Shown: in pieces, positions 10,933-21,737 of the stretch
How the letters are laid out: each line of letters opens with the position of its first letter
Numbering within the stretch: position 1 is the first letter of the stretch
DNA from: Nannochloropsis oceanica
Taxonomy: Eukaryota > Sar > Eustigmatophyceae > Eustigmatales > Monodopsidaceae
Assembly (NCBI GenBank): GCA_004519485.1
Contig: CP038122.1
Span: forward strand, 124,001 to 188,000
Length of the DNA stretch: 64,000 bases
Direction: 5' to 3'
Translations under genes and position numbers: made by a program
The notes under the pieces: generated by a model
Seen by the model: the letters and a program-made list of their open reading frames with translations, nothing else
What the model was told of the DNA's origin: nothing
Database searches by the model: none

Positions 10933-11537
10933 TGTTGTGATGACGAATGGGCCTGTATAGTGAGGAAGGAGGAGGAGGAGGAGAAACTGGAGGAGGAGGA
11001 GGAGGAGGAGGAGGAGGAGGAGGAGGAGGAGGAGGAGGAGGAGGAGGAGGAGAAAGAGGAGAAAGAGGAGAAGAAGGAGGAAAGTAGGGACGCGGGCATA
11101 CTGACGGCCAACTAAAGAAATAACGCGTGATTCAGGAAAAAATAGCATGGCTTTGTCTGCGCCTGGCCACCTGAGGGTCTTAGAGGAGGAGGTTCTGGGT
11201 TTTGGCGCCAACAAGCGTTTTTTAAGCGATAGAGGCGAGGCCCCCCAGCCTCCCTCAGTCATTCCCCAATCTCTTGTCGTAAGGATGTGCCCTCGCACTC
11301 ATGCAAATTTGAGTGGTGCTCATGCGTGTCTCATCACGCGCAAGAATATGAAGTCGACAAGCGTATCTTATCACTCTGCATCAGGCAGGCGCGCGTTGTC
11401 GGGGTCCAGGTCATTTCCTCCAAAACAAGAGGAGAGCAATCGAGCGAATTGAACTCATGAAATAAGGGCGGAGGCAAAGCGATGAAATCAAGTCCTCGCA
11501 TCCCATCACACAAAAACACAGCCATAGGCACGGAAAC
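10933..11537. promoter_or_regulatory. Divergent promoter region with polypurine tract
   Basis: It separates the 5' ends of two genes read in opposite directions, so promoters for both should lie here. The GAG array and flanking purines dominate the first quarter; the rest is unremarkable. No TATA box or other element could be assigned with confidence. Confidence 0.35.
10989..11052. repeat. Pure GAG trinucleotide array
   Basis: About 64 nt of uninterrupted GAG lie within a longer purine-only stretch (about 10955-11090) in the divergent promoter region between the DUF4708-like gene and the FHA-BRCT gene. Poly-Glu and poly-Leu/Ser frames read from it are artefacts. Confidence 0.9.
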
Positions 11538-14500
11538 ATGGCGACGCAACGCTGTGACTATTTGATGGAGGAGGAGTCAGCGGAGAAGAGTACGCAAGGT
11601 GAGCAGGAAGACCACCCGACGCTCGCATACCTAAAAGTGGATGGAGTGCCCGGAGAAGCCATGCGGATCCTCAAGGCCGGGGAGAACACCATCGGTAAGT
11701 CCGTGAATATGCACTTTAGTCAGAGCGCGTGTATGGCAAGAGGGGATGTGCTGGCCTTTGACAGGGAAGCAACGCGGTCGTCTATTTTACACGTGGGTAA
11801 TCTGTGCTTTTCTCCCGGGCTTGGTTGCTCCATGCAGACACCTCATTGAGTCCTAAATTCCTCCTTTCCCATCTATTCAGGCCGCGAACCCACCAACAGC
11901 ATTGTTCTAGACCATCCCGGCATCTCAGACCATCATGCCAACCTGACCCTTACCGACGACGGAGGCATCATGTTCCTCAAGGACCTAAGCGCCAACACCT
12001 GGGTGTTCGACACAACCCAAAACATTTTCCGGCCCGAGGCGTTCTCCATCGTAAAATATGGAGATAAACTCCGCTTTGGTCCCGTTTCGGCCATTCTCAC
12101 CCTCCCCGCCCGCGATGAGCAACAACAAGCCACCGTGATAGCCGCTGAGGCCGTGCACCAGCAATCCCAGGAGCAGCAGCAGCAACAGGAGCAGCAACCA
12201 CAACACCAAAGGGCAGGGAAAGACACTGCTGCTGTAGCGGCAGGAGGAAATCAGTTTGGATTCGCTCTGCCCCTTCCTGGTGGTGGAGCTGTTGCTGCTC
12301 CTGTCGCTGCTCCTTTTGTAACTTCTGAAGTTGCTGCTCCCCCGGCGCCTGCTGCTCCTGTCCCTGCTCCTGCTGCTGTGCCTGCAACTGCCCTCCCTAC
12401 GCAGCCGATTGGCTTGAATTTGGAGGACGAAGGAATGGAGGAGCAAAAAGAGGAAAGGGAGGAGATGGAGGACACGCAGGCGATTGAATCAGCGCCCAGC
12501 CCTGTTTCGCCTGCTGCTTCTGCTGCTGCTACTGCTGCTGTTCGTGCTGCTGCTGCTACTGCTACTGCTGTGGAGACGGTAAGGGGGGAAGGGAGGCAAG
12601 ACTTGGAGGAGAAAGGCACAGATACACGATTTGCGGAGGAGGACAAGGGAGTGGGGGAGGGAGAGGCGACCACCGCTGTTGCTTTGACGGCGGCAGAAGG
12701 GTCGCTGAGTGCATCGCAGGAGGCCTGTGTCGTGGGGGACGCCGGTAAGGAAGGGGGGGAGGGGGACGACGCGATGGAGGACGCATCCAATGCCTCTTCA
12801 GCAGACATGATGGATGGATCGGGTGTTGTTGCAGAGGAGGAGTGGGGGGGAGGGGGGGCGGAGACGGAGAAAGAGGTGACTCCTGCCCACAGTCGCGCTT
12901 CGACCCGTCCGCCAACTCCGGCCGAGGAGGAGGAAGAGGATGAGAAGGATGAGCAGGGGGAGGACGTGGAGACGGATGATGAGTGCGAGGAGGAAGGCGA
13001 AGGCCGCATGTCGCCTGCCATCGCTGCTGCTTCTACTGCCACGGAGAAGGAGGAGGAGGAGGAGGAGGAGGAAAAAGAGAAGGAGGGGAGGCCAGTACCA
13101 CCCGCCCTATCTTGCAACCCCAGCAGCATTACAAACGAAGGAAAGGAAGGTGGGAGGAGAGGAGGAGAAGCACAAGAAGAAGTGGAGGAGGAGGAAGGGA
13201 CATCGCCGACAGCTGTGGCCCAACAGCCTGCTGAGGACGAAGAAATAAAGGAAGTTGTAGATGAAGGGGAGGGAGAGGACCTGATGGCTGGAACAGCAGA
13301 AGCAGCGAGGAAAGGGGAGGACGTAGAGCTTGCTTCTGTGGAGATGGAGGAAGTAGAGGAACAGAAGGAGGAGCAAGAGGAGGAGGGAGGGTTTGGTGAT
13401 GATGTGCCGACGAAGGCATCTGAGGGAATGTGTTTTGAGGAGGCTGAGACGATACCCCCTCTCAGGTACGCCCAGAAGGAAACGGAGGAGAGGGAGGAGG
13501 AGGAGGAGGAGGAGGGGGGGGGGGGGGGGGAGAGATGGCAGCGGTAGCAGCAGCTTCCGTGGAAGCACCGGCCACAGCTGTTTCTGTTGCTCCTGCTGTT
13601 TCTCCCATAAAGAAGGGGGGGAAGAACGAGGAGGGGGAACAGAGTAAGGAGGAAATCTTCAGGACCGATCCTTTGCCTGTAGCTTCAAATGCTGCCCCTG
13701 CTTCGTCTGCGGTAGAGGATGGAGGGGAAGGAGGGAGGGACAAAGCAGAGGCGGAGGAGTTCGAGAAGTCGAAATCGAGGATTGCGGCCCATGTCTTCAG
13801 TCGTCGTGAGGAAGAGGAGGAAGGGAGGGAGGGAGGGAAGAAATCGAGGGAAGAGGAGGAAGTAGAGACAACTTTGCAGCCTGCTCCCGAGGCCACTGCA
13901 AAGAAAGAGGACTACGGGGGCAAAGGGGAAGGGGAGGAGGCAGGGAGGGTCACACCTATCCTTAAAGTACAATATGAAGCAGGAGATGTAGCAGTCGCTC
14001 CTCCCATGCCTGCGGCTGCTCAAAGCCTTCAACCTCCTCGTGCTTCTGCTGCTTCTCCTGTTGCATCCATCACGATGGGTAACGGCACTCCTGTACTGAT
14101 CTACCCACCGCAGCAACAGCGAGAGGAGAAGGAAGGGGGAGAGGAGCAGCTGCAGCAGCAGCAGGCCGGGACGGCAGAGATGTTTCGCGCGATAGTGGCG
14201 GAGGGAGGGGAGGAAGGAAATGAGGAGGTGGACGGGACGTCCGCTAAGAAGGGGCATCGTGGCGACACCGATGTGGAGTCTGAGAAGGAGAAGGAGGAGG
14301 GGGGGGAGGAGGAAGACCAGCAGCAGCAGCGGCAGCCGCAACACCAAGTGGAGCAGGAAGACGTGGTACTTGTCGTGCCCACGAAAAATGCTAAGGCTGC
14401 TGCCGAGGAGGAGGAAACGACAGAAGAAGAGAAAGGGCAAGCGCCCTCTGCTCCTGTCTCCTATCCTTCCCGCGGAGGTGGAGAAATAAGGAAGAGCGAA

Positions 14501-16504
14501 ATACCTGCCCGAGCAGCAGTAGCAGCAGCAGCGACCCCCGCTACTGTCGGCAAGGATGAGAAGAAAAAGGCAGTAGCGACGGCGACAGCGGGAGCATCAC
14601 TAGCAGCGGCAGCAGAATCCACGCTCAATATTGCGGAAAAGACGAAGGTTGGGAAGAAGCGGGAGCAACAGGAAGAGGGGGAGGAGGGGACGGAGGAGCA
14701 GGACGTGCAGGTCGAACAGCCCAAATCTGCGAAGAAGAAGGCAGCGACGCCGAAAGAAAAAACAGGAGCAGCGGTGGGAAGACAAGGCGACCTAAGGGAA
14801 GTGCCCCCACCGAAAGCTATGGACAAGATGAAGGAGGGGAAGAAGAAGCAGGAGAAGGAGGAGGAGGAGGAGGAGGAGGAGGAGGAGGAGGAAGAAATGG
14901 AGGAGACAGAAGCTAAGCCTGCTATTGCTACATCCCGGCAGCTGGACCGTGCAGCAGCAGCAGCAGCAGCAGGAGCGGCCAAAACAGTGATTGATCAGGA
15001 GACGACTTCGCCCTCCGCCGTTCCCTTTCATTATAAAAAGAAGCGCAAGGCGGAGGAAATTGAGACCGGGAAGGAGGAAGAGAAAGCTTCCGTGCGCCGT
15101 CGTAGCCGCACTGGGGCTACTCCTGCTGCACCTCGCGCTGCTGCAGCCGTAAGCAAGGGAAAAGATAAGACAAAGGTGGGAGGTGTGACAGGGAGCTCAA
15201 GGGCAGGAGGAGGATCATGGGTAGCGCAGAGTGCCGCTGCTTGGAAGGTGGCAATGACATGCGTGGAAGCGGACGCGGAGACGAAGCGACGGATCAAGAG
15301 CCTTGGGTTCTCCCTCGTAGACGAATTGCGGGAGGCCGACATTTTGATCGCCGGGGATCGAGCTTCTGGAGTGGCTGCTCGACGCACGGCAAAGGTGATG
15401 GGTGCTGTGTGCTCAGGCTTGCCACTGGTGGATGTCTCATGGTTGCAGGCCTCGATAAAGAAGGGGCAGGCCGCAGACACACGCGCGGAGGAGTTCATCC
15501 CTGATTACCTTCCTCCCCGACATAAAGTTGCCGTGAAGCTGTCCGCTGGTACTGCCGTGGTAGGCGCTGCTGACGCAGCACCTTTCTTGAAGGACTGGAC
15601 TGTCTTGGCTGCCTTCAAGAGTTTTGGGAGTGGGGGTGTCCCGCCCAAGGCCGACTTACGTCTGATTGTTGAGTGTGCCGGAGGTGCTTTCTATGACAAA
15701 CCGTCGGAGTTTGAGGCAGGGCAGAGGAAGAAGGGAGGAAGAAAGGGAAATATTTTGATTTTATCAAACGAGGCGAATCTGGGTCTGAAAACATGGGGGA
15801 TGGAGGTGCGGGAATTTGCGAGTAAGCATAAGGAGATGGTGGGAGGGGGAGACGGGGAGGTCTATGGCTTGGAGGTGTTGCTGGCGGGGGCGATGCAGCA
15901 GAAGTTGAGTTTGGAAAGTCATATATTGTGGAAGGCGGGGGAGACGGAGAAAGGGAAGGAGGAAGCACAGGAGGAGGAAGTAACCCAGAAGGTGGGAAGA
16001 AAGAAGGGGGCGGCAGCTCCGGTGGTCGAGGCGAAGGGGAAGGGGAAGTCAAAGGTAGCAGTTGCTCCGGCGATCGAGGCGAAGGGGAGCACGGGAAAAG
16101 TACAGAAAGCGGTGGCAGCAGGAAAGAAGAGGGAAGTGGCGGAAGAGGAAGAAGAGGAAGAGGAGGAGGAGGTAGGGGGGAAGGCCTCTCCTGCGGCGAA
16201 GAACGGAAGGGCCACGGCTTCTACGGCAGCTGTCGAGAGAAAAGGTGCCACTTCGGATGCTGCCTCATCGATGCGCACCACCAGGGCGAAAGCAGCAGAT
16301 GTGTCTGCCGTCCCTGCTGCTACCATGTCCAAGCCCAAGCCAATTGCGGCCAGCATCACCATCAAAGGCAAGAAGGCATGTCCTATTCCTTCCAAGAAGC
16401 CACAGACCACGTCACCTGCTGTCGGGAAGAAGCGCGAGGCGGCTTCAGCTCTTGCGTCTGCTCCGGCAGGAAAGCGTTCGACAAGAGCCCAATCCGCGAA
16501 GTAA
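11538..16504 (+). CDS. FHA plus tandem BRCT protein with MDC1-like layout (frame broken at a poly-G run)
   Basis: Exon 1 is 11538..11694 and exon 2 begins at 11881 (ATCG|GTAAGT, CTATTCAG|GC, phase 1). The FHA domain spans about residues 48-120 and shows the T-I-G-R core across the junction, then ISDHHANLTL and FGPVSAILTL. A linker of about 1,050 residues follows, made mostly of Glu/Ala/Gly/Ser low complexity with Lys-rich patches. Then come two BRCT-like repeats (about nt 15235-15510 and 15560-15930); the first has the typical V-S-W-L-Q tryptophan. A Lys/Ala-rich tail of about 190 residues ends the protein. The layout resembles MDC1, the mediator that reads phospho-H2A after DNA breaks, although MDC1 ends at its BRCTs. 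The upstream frame runs to 13547 and the downstream frame from about 13535; they overlap at a 17-G run, most simply a run-length error. Confidence 0.7.
13514..13530. repeat. 17-G run at a reading-frame break
   Basis: The run sits inside the GAG-rich coding stretch of the FHA-BRCT gene. The frame upstream and the frame downstream differ by one register exactly here. A one-base shortfall or two-base excess in the run would explain it. No convincing intron spans it: a GTACGC at 13467 has no pyrimidine-rich acceptor nearby. Confidence 0.85.
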
Positions 16505-17300
16505 GCACACATAGACTCATGGCCAAAGCCATGTTTAGACATTCAGCGACAAAAGGAGTCCAATAGGCCTGTGCCAAAAACTACTCAAAAGTTCACAATG
16601 TGTGAGACGACAGACAAGCAGAAGATTGGGAAAATTCGATGCCACGAAAAGGAAGGCTGACGGTTAATCAATTAATTCAAGAGTGAGGTAGAAAAGGAGG
16701 AAGGAGGGGCCCTGCTCTGCCCTGTGTATGTACGTGTAGGTGTGTGTGCGGCGTGCGCGTGCTTTCGCACGGAGGAAATGAATAGCTCAAGAATGAAGAA
16801 TGATAAGAATATAAAATACTGTGATACCGACAAGGAGCAAAGGGGAATGGAAAATACACGAAAGAGCAAAAATCCGAGGGGAGAGGGAGGGTCAAGGGAG
16901 AGGAGCGATGAAAAGGCTGACCATGGAGCGACAGGTTTAAAACTTCTCAGGAGAATGGAGAAAATTATGTGGGAATGACGAGTCTCTCATTCGGTAGACT
17001 CATTTGCTTTGCAAGATGAAAAATTCACCATGAAATACCTTGCCCGATGAAAAACGAGAGCGACAAAGCCACCCGGATTTCAAAAATCAAAGTCGAGTGA
17101 TGATAATATATAATTACAGCGTGTTGCGTCTTCATGCGCGGTCAAACACACCCAGCAAGTCACACAGCCACGACGCGCCATCACAGTCTCTTGTCCTTCT
17201 CATGGACCTTGTTCATTTCTGATCCTGTTCCTGTCACTCACTCAGCACACAGGCAGCCAGCCACACAAATCCCAGCGCTGCGGCGAACAGGAGTCTCAGA
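16505..17300. other. Intergenic region between FHA-BRCT and DHHC genes
   Basis: It contains the 3' UTR of the FHA-BRCT gene and the promoter of the DHHC gene. A TATA-like ATAATATATAATTA lies near 17102-17116, about 190 nt before the DHHC start codon; assigning it as a core promoter is speculative. No gene is seen. Confidence 0.4.
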
Positions 17301-18056
17301 ATGCCCCTCTTTGACGCCGCGTTCATCGAGCGGGGGGCGTGCGGCGTGGAGCGGAAAAGCAAGCGGGAGGAACGGCTCGTGAATAAGGATCGACTATGCT
17401 GCGGAAGGCCTCAGTACGTTGGCCGCATGATATTATTGTGCGGGCACAAGGACAGTAGGTTTCCCCTCCACTGCCTGGTGGGACCAGACTGGCCCTGCAT
17501 GCTCATCACGTATGCCTTGGTGAGCGCACCCACCATCTCGTTCCTTATATTGATTGCCGCCCGCATAAGCTGGATCATTGTCATGTTGGGCCTTGTATCC
17601 TTCACCCTCACTCTCATCTTTTTCAGCCTGACTGCCTGCTCCGACCCCGGCATCGTCTACCGGCAGCTCCAGGAAGAGACGCTAGAAGACTCCGAAGCCG
17701 GGGCGGCACAAAGTCATGCCAACGTTACAATTAGCAACAGCGATATCAGAGGCGCTCCATTGACTGCAGCGGCCGGTGCGGGCACATCCACCGCGCTAAA
17801 CCCAACAGCGCAAATCCCTTGCTCGCGATGCGAACTGTCCCGGCCTGTGGGTGCCTCGCACTGTTACGATTGCGAGGTGTGCGTGACCGACTTGGATCAT
17901 CACTGCCCTTGGACGGGTAAGTGTATTGGGAAGAAAAATGTATATTTCTTCTATTCTTTTTTGACGTTTTTGACAATTCACATTATTTTTGTTGGCTGCG
18001 TGACTGGAATGAGCGCTTTAAATGACGCATTTCATTTGGATGGCGGGAATCCATGA
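17301..18056 (+). CDS. DHHC-type protein S-acyltransferase, single exon
   Basis: This 251-residue frame has two membrane helices (about 65-85 and 92-112), a DPG motif just after them (SDPGIV), a Cys-rich domain (IPCSRCELSRPVGASHCYDC) and the catalytic Asp-His-His-Cys at 199-202, continuing PWTGKCIGKKN. One or two hydrophobic stretches follow. It attaches palmitate to cysteines of membrane proteins, probably at the Golgi or plasma membrane. The protein is short after the catalytic domain and no TTxE motif is visible, so the C-terminal cytosolic tail is minimal. A GTAAGT at 17917-17922 looks like a splice donor but lies inside the conserved Trp-Thr-Gly-Lys-Cys stretch, so I read it as coding. 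Confidence 0.9.
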   Translation: MPLFDAAFIERGACGVERKSKREERLVNKDRLCCGRPQYVGRMILLCGHKDSRFPLHCLVGPDWPCMLITYALVSAPTISFLILIAARISWIIVMLGLVSFTLTLIFFSLTACSDPGIVYRQLQEETLEDSEAGAAQSHANVTISNSDIRGAPLTAAAGAGTSTALNPTAQIPCSRCELSRPVGASHCYDCEVCVTDLDHHCPWTGKCIGKKNVYFFYSFLTFLTIHIIFVGCVTGMSALNDAFHLDGGNP

Positions 18057-18365
18057 CAAGATAGAGAAAAAATATCGGACGAGTAGGTAGGTAGTGATAA
18101 GAATTAAAACAACAAAGTAAATGCAACAACAAATACGAGAGTGCTTTGATGCATACACGCTCCGAAGTCTTTTTTATTTACATATGCAGTAAACCTGTAC
18201 AGCAGGAGTCCCATAACGATGACGAGAAAGAAATGAAGTATTATGATGAAGCATGAAAAGTCGGAAGTACGCAGATGGAAACATGCCCTATTTTTGCCGT
18301 TTGTTTTAAGTCTTATCTTCTTTGAATTCTTATGTAGCAATCAATTATTATATGGCATATTAGGG
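18057..18365. other. Convergent 3' region (DHHC gene and polyQ gene)
   Basis: About 300 nt of AT-rich sequence lies between two stop codons on opposite strands. No extra gene is seen. Confidence 0.5.
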
Positions 18366-18615
18366 TTATGGTTCACGACAAGGCTGCTGCGTTAATAGAT
18401 ATACACTTGGCGGAGCAGCTTGTAACTGAGCAGGAGGCAAAGGAAACGATTCTGATACTGGCGTGGGAAAGGCTGGCGGCAGGACTAGAGAGGAGGGAGC
18501 CGATAGCAGTTGCTGCTCCTGCTGTGAGTGTGGGTGTGGCTGGTGGGACTGCTGCGGCGGTTGAATGAGCGGCTGCGCTTGCTGCTGCTGCTGCTGCTGA
18601 TGCTGCTGATGCTGA

Positions 18616-18646
<31 letters not shown>

Positions 18647-18671
18647 TCTGTTTCTGTCGTTGTGGGATTGG

Positions 18672-18747
<76 letters not shown>

Positions 18748-19696
18748 GGTGGTGGTGGTGGTGGTGGTGGTGGTGGTGGTGGTGGTGGTTGTTGTTGTTG
18801 TTTTTGAATTTGTAGGTGTTGCTGCTGCTCCTGCTGCTGTTGAAAAAGCCAAAGCTGTTGCTGTTCTCGTTTCCGAGCTACACCGGCCGCCGCCTGTCTC
18901 TCTTTTTCTTGCTCCCTCCGCTCCGCCGCTTCCTCCTTATCGAGCCGCCTCTGGTGCAAGTCCGCTGAAGGAGGCACTCCCTGGGATAGCGCATAAGCTA
19001 CAGCAGTAGGGATGGCATTGCTTCCTCCCTCCTTGATCTTCTTCCTTCGATTCCCTTCCTCCTCCATCTCTTCCGCCTCCTCCTCTTCTTCTCCAGCAAT
19101 CCAATCAAGCTGCAGTCCCAGTCCTTGTTTTGGACAAAGGCTAAATCTCGCCACCACCAACTTCTTATCAACAGCACCACAACGGAGGGCAGCAGGAGCG
19201 GTATCATTATCGGCAGCCATGCCCTTTCCCCACAATCTCATCTCCGCCAAACACGGCGTAGTCAGCCTCCGCACCAGCCGCATGGCACTCAGTCCTCCCG
19301 ACACATACAACCCTCCCAATATCTGCTTCAACTCCCACACTGGCCCCACCAACAGCTTCCCATTCACGCCTACCAGAATATCACCATCCCTCACAACAGC
19401 CGCGAGGCTCTTCGGTACGTTTCGAAACCGCAGACACTTACTCCTCCGCCCTTTGAGGGAAGACATGCTACTAGTCTGAATAGGGGCTGCCTCAAGGGTG
19501 AGTGGCTCATAAAAACCGAGCTCACCTTCGGTCTCGATTTGGTAGGCAAAGCCTAGGTCGCCGCTGTACTGGTCCAGAATGCTTGCGCTCCATTCGAGGG
19601 ACTGAGCGTGGGAATCCAGGAAGATGTTGGTGGTGCCAAAGAGAGACGAAGGGTACTGTTGCTGCTGCTGCGATGGAAAGGATGACTGGGGAAAAA

Positions 19697-19732
<36 letters not shown>

Positions 19733-19766
19733 GAGAATAGATCTCTTGATGGAGGTACTGTGGGTA

Positions 19767-19829
<63 letters not shown>

Positions 19830-20057
19830 ATGTTTGTCCGCTGTCCCTTTTTGCTTCTTGACAGCCTGTCGCCCACCCCGGCGGACGCGTTTCACTTGTT
19901 CTCCCACCACGTTGATGTAGTCTTTCTTGACGGGAACAGAACGACGATCACTTCGCCGGGTCGCTTGCAAGGAGGTTGTCATGGCATCGGCGGCAGTGGT
20001 AGAGGTGGAGGAGACGGGATCGTTGTCGTTGTTGTCGTTGGGCAGAGGGGGCTCCAT
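18366..20057 (-). CDS. PolyQ/polyP-rich protein with PDZ-like segment
   Basis: A single-exon frame of 563 residues. The N-terminus has basic clusters (RRSDRRSVPVKK, KRVRRGGRQAVKKQK) that look like a nuclear localisation signal. Several poly-Gln runs follow, then a folded core (about 150-330) with a PDZ-like pattern: a GFAYQIETEG strand, a VVRDGDILVGVNGKLL loop and a WELKQIL helix. An acidic patch, a charged helix (LDKEEAAERREQEKERQ) and a long Gln/Pro C-terminal half complete it. The polyP stretch is 14 residues. PDZ-like repeats with glutamine-rich linkers are found in stramenopile proteins of unknown role; transcriptional co-regulation is only a guess. The frame is uninterrupted across about 1.7 kb despite the repeats, which supports a real gene. 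Confidence 0.7.
18670..18789. repeat. Adjoining TTG and TGG arrays (coding polyQ then polyP on the minus strand)
   Basis: About 76 nt of TTG units are followed directly by about 43 nt of TGG units. On the minus strand they read CAA (Gln) and CCA (Pro). The switch between two pure triplet arrays with different repeat units suggests expansion by slippage. Confidence 0.9.
19768..19829. repeat. CTG/CAG array coding polyQ, with a second array at 19700-19731
   Basis: Two uninterrupted CTG runs (CAG on the coding strand) of about 32 and 62 nt code for Gln near the N-terminus of the polyQ protein. Different Gln codons are used here (CAG) and in the C-terminal array (CAA), so the tracts expanded independently. 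Confidence 0.9.
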
Positions 20058-20891
20058 AGAAACAAGAGGATAAAGTTACAAACTTGGATTTAACATGCCT
20101 GCAAAGGGGGATGACAGGAGGGATGAGTGGCCGTGAAGAGAACCCAGGGGGAAAACAAGGTGGAGAGATGTGGGCCTTGCCGCTGTCTTCGGCGCGAAAA
20201 AAGGAGCACTGCGAGGGCGCGAAATGCCCCCCTTGTTAACGAAGCGACTCACAACAAGTTTGGTTCGGCATGTGATAGCTTATTAAGGTCAAACGAAGGC
20301 TTTGCCTTGCTTTTGTTTTCTGTCATGCACCTCATGCACCCCCACCCATGCGTACCCATGCGCCTAAACCCTTCGTGCAACGTTTACCCTGAGGAGGGAG
20401 CGCGCAGCGTGCGAGTTGGTATTGCGGGCTTGCCGCGCCCGCCGCCTTCAAGCCCTTCACCTCCAAACTACACTCCCACTCGGCTTTTGTTTCTTAGGAG
20501 CCACTTCCGCCCACCATGCACACAACCACGAACCGGCATGCGTGTGCTGTCACTGCCCTATATACTCACACAGGCCACCGCTGGTGAGGGTGCATTGTGG
20601 CGGGCACTGGAGCATGGAGGAGGTATATGGCCAGAGAGGCCAGTGTTTCGCTTTCCCGCGCTTGCCGGCAGCATGCCACCTGCCACAATCTGGGCCGCAT
20701 GCCGCGCACGCCAACCCCACCTGCACATGCGTGCGCATCGTTCACATCACACTTGGGTGTAGGCAAGGGCACGCGTTTTCTAGATTCCGTTATAGTTGTC
20801 ATTCCTTAGCTCGTAGCCAACTTTCCCTCCCTTTTCGTCCCCCGCCACCTCCCACAGGTAAACTCCTCCAAAAACCAACTCCATCAACAAA
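20058..20891. promoter_or_regulatory. Divergent promoter region (polyQ gene and H2A.Z gene)
   Basis: It separates two 5' ends. Frames seen here on both strands lack known motifs and have no splice support. No specific promoter element could be assigned. Confidence 0.35.
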
Positions 20892-21737
20892 ATGGTACGT
20901 ATAGCTATGTCAGCTCAGATAGGGAAGGCAGCTGCGTCGTGCAGGGTATGGCGGGGCTTATTCGCTTTCCGTTTCTTGCTTTGATGTCCCTCTCACTCTC
21001 CTTACCCCCCACTCTCCCTTCCTCACAGTCTGGCGCAGGCAAAGGTGCAGGGAAGGGCGGCAAGGCCGGGAAGGGAGGAAAGGGGGCCAGTGGCAAGCGT
21101 GCTCCCCAGTCTCGATCCTCTCGTGCGGGTCTCCAGGTACGTGATGACTGAGAGTTGGATGGATGCGTGACTCATCTCACCTTAACCCCCCTGACCATGA
21201 TTGTGTGTGTCTATGTGCGTGTGTGTGTGTCGTGTAAATGTCGGCAGGGATTTGCAGCAGGCAAGCATGGTTGGGAACGATAATGAGAAGGATGATGCAT
21301 GCCTGCGTGTCCCTGCCGACATTCGATACGGTGTGTGGACGTGTTACTAGTTTTGAGTCGCACCTTGCGTGCTTGTGTGTTTTCCCTATCCATGGCTCAA
21401 ATCCCCTGCCCTCTCCGTTCTCCCACTACAGTTCCCCGTCGGGCGTATCCACCGTTTCCTCAAGACCCGTGTGACGACGAGCCAGCGCGTGGGTGCCACC
21501 GCTGCTGTCTACACGGCCGCCATCCTGGAGTACCTGACGGCCGAGGTCCTGGAGCTTGCCGGTAACGCCTGCAAGGACTTGAAGGTGAAGCGTATCACTC
21601 CCCGTCACTTGCAGCTCGCCATTCGTGGTGACGAGGAGCTGGACGCGCTCATTAAGGCGACCATTGCCGGAGGTGGTGTCATCCCCCACATCCACAAATC
21701 TCTCATCACCAAGACCAAGGGCGCCAAGACCAAGTAA
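20892..21737 (+). CDS. H2AZ: Histone H2A.Z variant, three exons
   Basis: The exons are 20892..20894, 21029..21136 and 21432..21737, coding for 138 residues. The first coding exon is the start codon alone (ATG|GTACGT). The second codes for a Gly/Lys/Ala-rich tail ending SRSSRAGLQ, and the third starts [11 protein letters not shown]. It is H2A.Z, not canonical H2A: it has [20 protein letters not shown] with the extended acidic-patch region EELD, and [12 protein letters not shown]. The C-terminus has no SQ motif, so it is not an H2A.X. H2A.Z marks promoter-flanking nucleosomes. The N-terminal tail is slightly longer than in animals and rich in acetylatable Lys. Confidence 0.96.

Noticed and set aside
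12251-13129. 292-codon minus-strand frame rich in Ser, Pro and Ala
   Set aside because: It is the shadow of the GAG/GCT-rich coding strand of the FHA-BRCT gene. Triplet repeats remove stop codons on the opposite strand.
17917-17922. GTAAGT as a splice donor inside the DHHC gene
   Set aside because: The sequence on both sides codes for the conserved DHHC-PW-x-G-x-C-I-G-x-x-N stretch, so it is coding.
20127-20904. Overlapping plus-strand frames of 211 and 162 codons
   Set aside because: They lie in the H2A.Z promoter, with no domain, no splice support and Cys/His/Pro composition typical of chance frames.
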